Positions 48,601-58,422 of a stretch of DNA of 64,000 nucleotides are shown piece after piece; the stretch's first letter is position 1, and the number at the start of each line of letters is the position of its first letter. Where the stretch lies: NCBI RefSeq assembly GCF_964340395.1, contig NC_135561.1:1017001-1081000 (forward strand), in the 5' to 3' direction. The notes beneath the pieces were generated by a model that saw nothing but the letters and a program-made list of their open reading frames with translations, had not been told where the DNA came from and ran no database searches. Both the position numbers and the translations under genes were made by a program. Source of the stretch: Glandiceps talaboti. Lineage: Eukaryota > Hemichordata > Enteropneusta > Spengelidae.

Positions 48601-51600
48601 CAGTGAGGTTCTCAACAGTCACCTCACACACTATGTAACCACTGTTCGTTACACCTGTATTTCTATAGGTATGACATGCATACATTGAGGTTCTCAATAG
48701 TCACCTCACACACTATGTAACCACTGTTCGTTACACCTGTATTTCTATGGGTATGACATGCATACATTGAGGTTCTCAATAGTCACCTCACACACTATGT
48801 AACCACTGTTCGTTACACCTGTATTTCTATGGGTATGACATGCATACATTGAGGTTCTCAATAGTCACCTCACACACTATGTAACCACTGTTCGTTACAC
48901 CTGTATTTCTATAGGTATGACATGCATACAGTGAGGTTCTCAATAGTCACCTCACATACCATGTAACCACTGTTCTGTACACCAGTATTTCTATGGGTAT
49001 GACATGCATACATTGAGGTTCTCAATAGTCACCTCACACACCATGCAACCATTGTAAATTACAGTTCTTTACACCTGTATTTCTATAGGTATGACATGCA
49101 TACAGTGAGGTTCTCAATAGTCACCTCACACACCATGTAACCACTGTACTTTACACCATGGTGTTTTTAGATATTCATGAACTTGACTCTATTCACAGCT
49201 TGCCAAATACACAAGTTTGAAATCAGCTGTAGTACTTGGAGGAGACAAGATGGAGAATCAGTTTGCAGCATTACATGGTAACCCAGACATTATCATCGCT
49301 ACACCAGGAAGATTCCTCCATGTTGTCATGGAGATGGAACTCAAACTAAACTCTATAGAATATGTAGTATTTGATGAAGCAGATAGGTAAGTTTCCATGA
49401 CAACAGCAGAACCATTCTTACATCGTGCAGTAAAGAAATTGCAAATTTGAATTTTTAAGATACAAAATGTTTGATGACGTCAATGACAAGTTATCATGAC
49501 ATCATATTGTTTAGTCCCTCTAAAGGGGACTATTACAATGGGCTATGTGCATGTGTCCATCCACCCGTAATAGTAATACATTAATTCTCAGACAGCCAAT
49601 ATCTGATTCAAGCAAACCTGTCACAAAGGTGGTATATCAATGTAACAATGTAATGATTTCAAGTGAGATACACATATTACATGTATTTATGTTCAAATTC
49701 CCATCTGAAAGTGAAAGTGTATTTTATTTTTTTAAATCACAGGCTTTTTGAGATGGGTTTTTCAGAACAACTGCAGGAAATTATACAACGTTTACCAGAC
49801 GACAGACAAACATTGTTATTCTCTGCAACCCTACCTAAACTACTTGTAGAGTTTGCGAGAGCTGGACTTAATGATCCCGTGTTAATAAGATTAGATGTAG
49901 ATACCAAACTAAGTGATCAACTCAAGGTGAGTGTCATAGCAACTGTCACCATGGTAATGAAAATTTTGCCGTGGTTACGTAAGATTAGATGTAGATACCA
50001 AACTAAGTGATCAACTCAAGGTGAGTGTCATAGCAACTGTCACCATGGTAATGAAGATTTTGCCGTGGTTACGTAAGATTAGATGTAGATACCAAACTAA
50101 GTGATCAACTCAAGGTGAGTGTCTTAACAACTGTCACCATGGTAATGAAGATTTTGTCGTGGTTACGTAAGATTAGATGTAGATACCAAACTAAGTGATC
50201 AACTCAAGGTGAGTGTCATAGCAACTGTCACCATGGTAATGAAGATGTTGCCATGGTTACAGAAGATTATATGTACATGTAGATATCAAATCCAGTGAGC
50301 AACGCAAGGTGTCATAGTAATTGTCACCACAGTAATGAAGTCATTTCCATGGTTACATAAGATTAGGTGTAGATACCAAACCAGGTGATCAACTAATGGT
50401 GAGTGTCATAGCAACTGTCACCGTGGTAATGAAAATGTTGGTTATAGATGTAGACACTTATCTACATGTATATGTGAATTTACCGCAAGATGACCATCAT
50501 CATAGAATTTTTACTGTGTATTTATTGTGTTATTAAAAAATTTGATGAGAAATTCAAATGCCTGACAAGCAGTAATTAAATATTGCATTTTGTGTTGTTT
50601 TGTTGCAGCTTGCTTTTTTCTCTGTACGTGCTGACGACAAATCATCAGTGTTGCTACATTTACTTCGTAATGTTATCAAACCATCGGAACAATCTGTTGT
50701 TTTCCTAGCAACCAAACATCATGTCGAGTATATCAGAGAGGTAAGGACCAGTCTGAATGCAGTAGTCATTGTTAATATTTGACAGCACTTTGAACATAGT
50801 GAGGGGAAATTAATAATTATAATACTAAGCCCTCAGCAGACACAGCTAGACACCAGTTAACACCATGTTAGTGTGTATAATAGTAATAAAGGGGATTTGT
50901 AGTGCGCCTAATTTCGCCAAGCTCTAGGTGCAGAGGACAGAAGGAGAAAGGAAGTAAGTAATGATGACAAAGTGATTTACTGCTTGAAGAGATGAGATTT
51001 AAGTGTTGAGGGAAAAGATAATAAGGAGTTGGAGAAACGGAGGCTGGATAGGAGTTTGTTCCAAGTGGATGGACCGGTGAATGAGAATGATCTTTCACCA
51101 AAGTGTTTTGTGGTTACATTGGGTACTCTAAGACGACGAGTATCAGAAAAGGACCTGAGATTTCTTGAGGGGTGATACTGGTTAAGAAGTTCACTAAGAT
51201 GTTTAGGTCCAGAACCAGTAATCGAATTATAACAAATTGTTGAAAGTTTGTAGTGTATGCGAGATGTGATTGGTAGCCAGTGAAGTTGCACCAGGAGGGG
51301 TTCTGCAGGATCCGTATGCCACAATGTTTGGGATGGGAGGTGGGGGGTGTGTATATGGGGGGTGGGGGGGGGGAGGGTCTTTGTTTTGAAACATATAGAG
51401 TTGTGTAAATTAGTATTAACTAAACCATTACTACAGTATATTGCTTACATGGACCCTGGCTCTGTAATTTTGATGACATCAGAAATACAGGAGAGGGCGC
51501 CCTCTATATTGTTGTCAAGACTACCAGACTGGAGTAGACAGTGATTTATAATAATGACCTTGTAAGTGTGTGTGTTATCTAATTTATTACACCAAATGTT

Positions 51601-54600
51601 TTCCTATGTATTGATCACACAATCAATCAAAATGTCACATTGAAGGTAATATCAGAGTGATAAACATTCTAAGTTCAAAAAATAAACCTGAGTTAACTTC
51701 CTAGTAGGATTGATATTTGGGTCAGAGTCTGTCTGAACCACAGAAAATTTTGGTCCAGAATAAAAGAATGGTTCCATGTCATCTTAATGGCTTCACAGAT
51801 AAGATAACACTAATATGGGAACCTGGGATTGAATCCCAGGCCTTTAAATTCACAGTATGGTGCATTGATATAATAGTCTCCCAGTAGCCCTATAGGCAAT
51901 AGTTATTATAAAAGACAACTTTTGATTTTGGTTAATGTCATCCTCAGAGTTGTAATCACCACAACAATGTTAACTTTGTGGACAGTAGTCAACTCTTGGC
52001 TGCTAGTCATGTAGGCAAATATCAGCCTCATTGGGAATAGTTGACAGCAATGGTTAACTGATATGCATTTGTCAGTTATCTTGTTGGGGTGTAATCCTGG
52101 GAGACAAGGTTCAGACTATCTACCCATGACTAATCCACTATAGTAGACTAATTTTAGAATTCCCAGTCACAATCATTTGGTCAATTACTTGTATTTCTGA
52201 TCATGTGGAGGTATTTCTGGTCAATTACTTTTATTTCAATTATGTAGAGGTATTTTTGGTCAATTACTTTTATTTCAATTATGTGGAGGTATTTCTGGTC
52301 AATTACTTGTATTTCTGATCATGTGGAGGTATTTCTGGTCAATTGTATTTCTGATAATGTAGAGGTATTTCTGGTCAATTGTATTTCTGATAATGTAGAG
52401 GTATTTCTGGTCAATTACTTATATTTCAATGATGATGTGGAGGTATTTCTGGTCAATTACTTTTATTTTTGATGATGTGGAGGTACATTATATTTCTGGT
52501 CAATTACTTTTATTCACTGATGAGATATTTCTAAAGAGTGAAAACATTTCCCATGTTATCAACCTATAATTAGGGAATTTTCAGATGAAAAGTCGACCCA
52601 TGTTTAAGGATTTTTTTCATGAAAAAATGACCCATTTGGAGCAGCACATAGCCATATACATTTCTATAGGAGTATCCTCCCACCCCTCAATGGTGTAATG
52701 TGTTGAGAATGGGTCATAAATAATGTGCTCGTAATCTTGTCAAATTTCTCTTTGATAATTTGTAATTAAGTGTTTTTGTTTATTTTGACAGATCCTATCT
52801 CAAGCTGGTATAAACTGTTGCTATATCTACAGTTCATTGGACCAGACGGCTCGTAAAATCAATGTTGCTAAATTTATACACAAAAAAGCTATGGTGATGT
52901 TAGTTACAGATGTTGCAGCCAGGGGTATTGATATTCCAATGTTAGACAACGTTATCAATTATAATTTTCCAGCCAAACCCAAACTTTTTGTACATAGAGT
53001 TGGTGAGTTTCAGTTTCATAATTTTCCTTCCATTCTCAATATCTGAATCTATGTTCAAAAATTCTTGGTGATGCCAATTATCTGTCCCATATTTGTGACC
53101 ACTGCCCATTATTCAACAATAAAGAGGATAAAAAAACTTTTGGAAGCTTTGTTCACAAAAATAGTCTCTTATTTAAAATTTGAAATGGTGTACTATAACA
53201 GAGTCTCCTGGGGTGAGTGTTCCAGTGTTAAACACACATATTTGCTTAATAATAGTGGTATTTATTGGTGAAAAGGGCAACACAAAGTACTGCAAGCACA
53301 AGTAGAAATACCAATAATCAATCTACACTGTGGATTCATTGTGTTCTGTTAATATCATACCAGTACTGTGGTATATGTATATGTATATGTATATTCCATG
53401 AAAATAACTGTCCTGTGTTAATATTAGTTTGTGACAAAAATGTAGAATTCTTTAATTGTTCATTTGTATGTTCACCACAGTGAAATATGAATGCAAGTAA
53501 TCAGTGGTACATAATACTAACTGGTAGTTTCACCTCTCTACATATATATTATCTTGGTGTACATGAACTTTTCTTTACCAGGTCGTGTGGCTAGAGCTGG
53601 GCGTAGTGGTACAGCATACTCTCTAGTATCATCAGATGAAATAGCCTATTTATTAGATTTACATTTATTTCTTGGAAGACCTATAAAGTTAGCAAGTACA
53701 GTCCAAACACAAGGTGAGTGATTATTTCAAGTACAGACCAAATTCAAGGTAAGTGATTATATAATGAGATATACAATGATCAGATGTAAAGCTTTCAGCA
53801 TTGCTAACTATTGGTTCATTATTCATGTTTGACTACCGTTGTTTTTATGAGATCCATCCCAACGTAAGCCTGCACTTACAGATATTTGGATAAAGAATAC
53901 AGCAGAAATTCACTCAAAACGATAGTCCATCGCTACTCCACACAAAGTTCTCTTCAATTGAAATAGAATTTTATGACTTACATGTAGGCATGTCATAAAA
54001 ATATCAATCATGTATATTTGATATGATTCAGTAACAATGTGTTTAATTTCAGATGATGATGGTGTATATGGTCGTGTGCCTCAAACCATAATAGATGATG
54101 AAGACACTACAATTCAGTCACTGATAGATGGTTCATTAGAATTAGAAAATCTAAAACGGGTTTGTGACAATGCCTACAAACAGTATGTCAAGTCTAGACC
54201 TGCACCTGCAACTGAAAGTGTGAAGAGAATGAAAGAGATTGAAAAAACACATATATCTCTACATCCATGGTTTAGTAAGTCAGTCTCCATGTCTTATCTG
54301 TGTTAAGTAAAGTTAGTTATCAATTCTTGGTGTCTGTAATAGCATTTTACTTCATGCTAGAGGGTCAAAATAAAACAAGAAGGTTGACTTATTCTTGGTA
54401 CCTATAACAGCATTTTACCTAATGGAGAAGGTCAAAATAGAACAAGAAGGTTGACTTATTCTCAGTACCTGTAATAGCATATTACGCCATGCTAGAGGGT
54501 CAAAATAGAATGAGAATTCAAAGGGCGACTTATTCTCACATGCGCCTGTAGTAATGCGTGTAAAGTCATATGGAGTAGAAGTTATGATATTGACCAAGAA

Positions 54601-55311
54601 CTTGAATGTTTGTTATTTTTATGTTGCATCTAGGGAGTAAATATTCTGTTTTAGGTACTGAGAATGACTTCATACATCGAGTGTTAGCCTGTAGTGGTAT
54701 TATCACCTAGCTTTGTTTTGTAGTCTAGAGTCTATCTATGGCTTTGAATTCTATATATTCAGTGCTGTGATCAGAACTTGTGATGTATAAGACCTTACCT
54801 AGTGATCACAGCAAACAAAAGCTTGTCATCCAGACATGCACATCAGACAACCATAACTTTAATTAACCAAGTTTGCCAGATTGCACGTAGCAGCTGATTG
54901 TTATATCTCACTATTTCTATTTTGTAGGTGAGTATGTAGATGACATGGAGACAGGTAGAATGAAAATGGTAGATGGACTTAAGAATTATAAACCTCACAC
55001 TGTAAGTAATGTTCTATATAACCATACTATATAGTGATAACATTGTGTCGAGCTGCAAGAGCGCCCTCACTCAAGCAAGGACCCAGTTCTTTTGTTTTAG
55101 CAATCTTTGTGTTCAGTAAAGATCCTAGTCAACACCCAGTTTCTGACGCCAAAACTGCTAATAACACAAACTAGTACTCACAGATTTTACTTACAATCTA
55201 ACCAGTTCTTGCAGCAATTGTAATTAATGTGAACCCCAAATTTCATTACAATCAACTCCATGGTTTTTGAGATAGCGTGTAGACAGACAGATAGACAGGG
55301 AGACAGACACA

Positions 55312-55375
<64 letters not shown>

Positions 55376-58374
55376 TACTGTCACACCCACATGAACACAG
55401 ATTGACATCACCACTATTATAATATGATTTAGTATAATTAAAAAATCCTACCATATTTTGGTAGTGGTCATGTTGGTCTTTCCTATTCATCTCATATTTA
55501 AATATGACATTTGATAATTGTTTGTTTTGTCAGACCATCCTGGAAATCAACCCTAATGCTAAGAGTCAAAGATTTGAAGTGATGAAAGCCAAGAGGAATT
55601 TCCATAGCAACGCCATCAAGAAATTTCAACTGAAGCAAAAGGAACAGACAGCAAGGATTGCGACAGAGACAGACATAAGGACGGGAACAACGGAATTGAG
55701 CACAGAACAGGAAATAGAGGTAATCTTATTTTATAGTTGCAATTGTAGTACTTTGCCTACAAGACACTAAAATAGATATGTTTATAGGAGGGCATTAAAA
55801 TGTATTTTAGGACAAAAAACAATGATATGCAGAGACTGTCATACACCCCACCCCCCGCCCCCACCAATTAGGTCACAGCTTTTGTACCTCAATTCTCACA
55901 CAGTTTATACATCCTCATTCTGGTGAAAGAGGTGGGAGTTTATGGTAATAATGCTGATGTCATGTGTTGTACTGTGCTGAATGTTACAGTATTTATGTTC
56001 ATTAAAAAAAGTTAAAAAGTTAAAAGAAAACAAAAAACAACAAACCCTATTTTGTCATTTCAGGCAGCATTCAACACTATGGTAGCACCTGGACTTAAGA
56101 GAAAGAAGCAAAGAGATGAAAATAAAAGCAAACAAAAAAAACTAAAGACAACCACATCAGTTAAAGATGAAGAATACTATGTGAATTATAGGGCACCAGA
56201 TCATCATGCAGAACGAGGGTGAGTTAGATTTCACTTCAGTTAATCAATTTACAATTCTAGTAGTGGTGGGTATGTTTGTGTGTATATGTACTTGTATTTC
56301 CTATGCAGATAGAGAACAGATTCAGGTCCTCAAGTAAAAGGTGACGATCTGTGTGACAGAAGAAGAAAGATGAGACAGTAACATGTTGAGTGTTTATTTG
56401 TTGCCATACATGTAATAATACTAACTCCATGTATGTGTAGGTGCTCTACTTAAGGTTCAATGGTTTTGTGTTTGTGTGTAGGATGATGAATGTTACAGTA
56501 TCATGTTTGCTCACATACACACGTCCTGGGGGTTTCAGGAAACTTCCCATAGGTGTTTCAAGTTACAATGGCTTCAGCATTTACACAGTCACCAGATCAT
56601 TGTAATTACTACATGAGGTGTTCCATGTGTTCCATATTATTATATTATATTATTATTATTATTATTATTATTATATTATATCCATGTGTGTGTAAAATAC
56701 AGTATTTGGAAGGATGGCATTCTTATCAGTAAAGATTGGGTATAATTTTGTATTTAGAGTTATTACAATTTTAAATAAACTATGTATATATACTGTGAGA
56801 GTATTACCAAACTATCATCTTGTAATTCTACTGGTTTTTGTTTTTTATGTACATCAGATTAAGTATTGGTGAAAGTAGTTTTGACCAGCAAGCTTCAAGA
56901 GCCATGTTTGATATAACTGGTGATGATGCAGATGCCATAAAACAACATAAAGGACTTCTTAAATGGTATGTTAAGTAGTCATTCTATTAACTCAGCATAT
57001 AACAATCTGATGAAGTCATATGAGTACAAATCGTGGCAAGGCATACTTTGGGTGTTTGTCTGAATGTTTGCATTCTCTGCAGCTGTACTTTCTTATTAAA
57101 GTGACGCAAATAAAAGTACAGAAGAAAACAGGGTTGGTCAGTGGCCGAGTGGTTAAAACGCTTGCCTCTTTCCACTGCAGTCGGGGTTTGAACCCATTAA
57201 GGGTTTGATTGAATTTACAATGCTGTAAGTAACAAGAGTGTCATTCAGTGTGACTACAGAACAACGCAGGTTTTCCCCGGGTACTCCGGTTTCCTCCTGC
57301 ATTAACACAGAACCCATGAGGGATGGCTCTCACTGAACTTCTTGGGAGACAAGTACTTAAAGAACTATCCAATATAAATAAAGATTATCATCATTATTAA
57401 CACCACAAGCATAAGTTAAAATATACCGAAGTCAGTCAGTCAGTCAGTCAGTCAGTCAGTCAGTCAGTAGATAGACATTTATGGCTCTGAAATAGTCTGT
57501 AATTTAGTACCTTCACTACATTTGTAGTTGTGGGTCTATGCCTTGTTGCATGTATTTATACTTCTACTGGCTTCACACAGGGGTCTATGTCATCTACAAA
57601 GACTTGTTGCATGTATTTATACTTCTACTGGCTTCACACAGGGGTCTATGTCATCTACAAAGATTTGTTGCATGTATTTATACTTCTACTGGCTTCACAC
57701 AGTGGTCTATGTCATCTACAAAGATTTGTTGCATGTATTTATACTTCTACTGGCTTCACACAGGGATAGAAAGAAGAAGAAATTTCTGAGGGAAGGTCAA
57801 GACAAGAAGAAGAAAATAAAAACAGAAAGTGGAAACTACATACAAGCATCATTTAAAACCAATATGTATCCTCTTTTAACTGCATAGTACACCATGCAAC
57901 CAATAATTACATGTGTAGTATCAAGCAAATGTCGTTTTGTGTATCATGTTGAAATACAACTGTGGAAAGTCACCAATCGGAAAGCTAAATATAAAACATA
58001 CACACTAAAATTATTGTTGCAAAATGTTGATATAAACTATCAATCAAAGTTGATGTCATGTCATTCACAGTATGGTGGCATCTCCAGCAACAATTTTTCC
58101 TAAAAAGTGGCTTCACATTCAACTTTTTCAGGTACAAATGTATGTAAGGAATGAAATTGACAAAGTGCATAAAAGTGCTCAGTGCTCATTTTGTCAAAAA
58201 TGGCAAAGTGAGCATCAAAGACTCAAACTGAGCATGGAATTGCTCACACTCACTTTGCTAGTTTCGACAAAGTAAGCGTTGAGCACTTTTACACGCACTT
58301 TGTCAATTTTGGGACCCTTACATACCTCCATGTTATAGGCAAAGTTTGTGTGTCAGTGTGTTTATGCATGTGCA

Positions 58375-58422
<48 letters not shown>

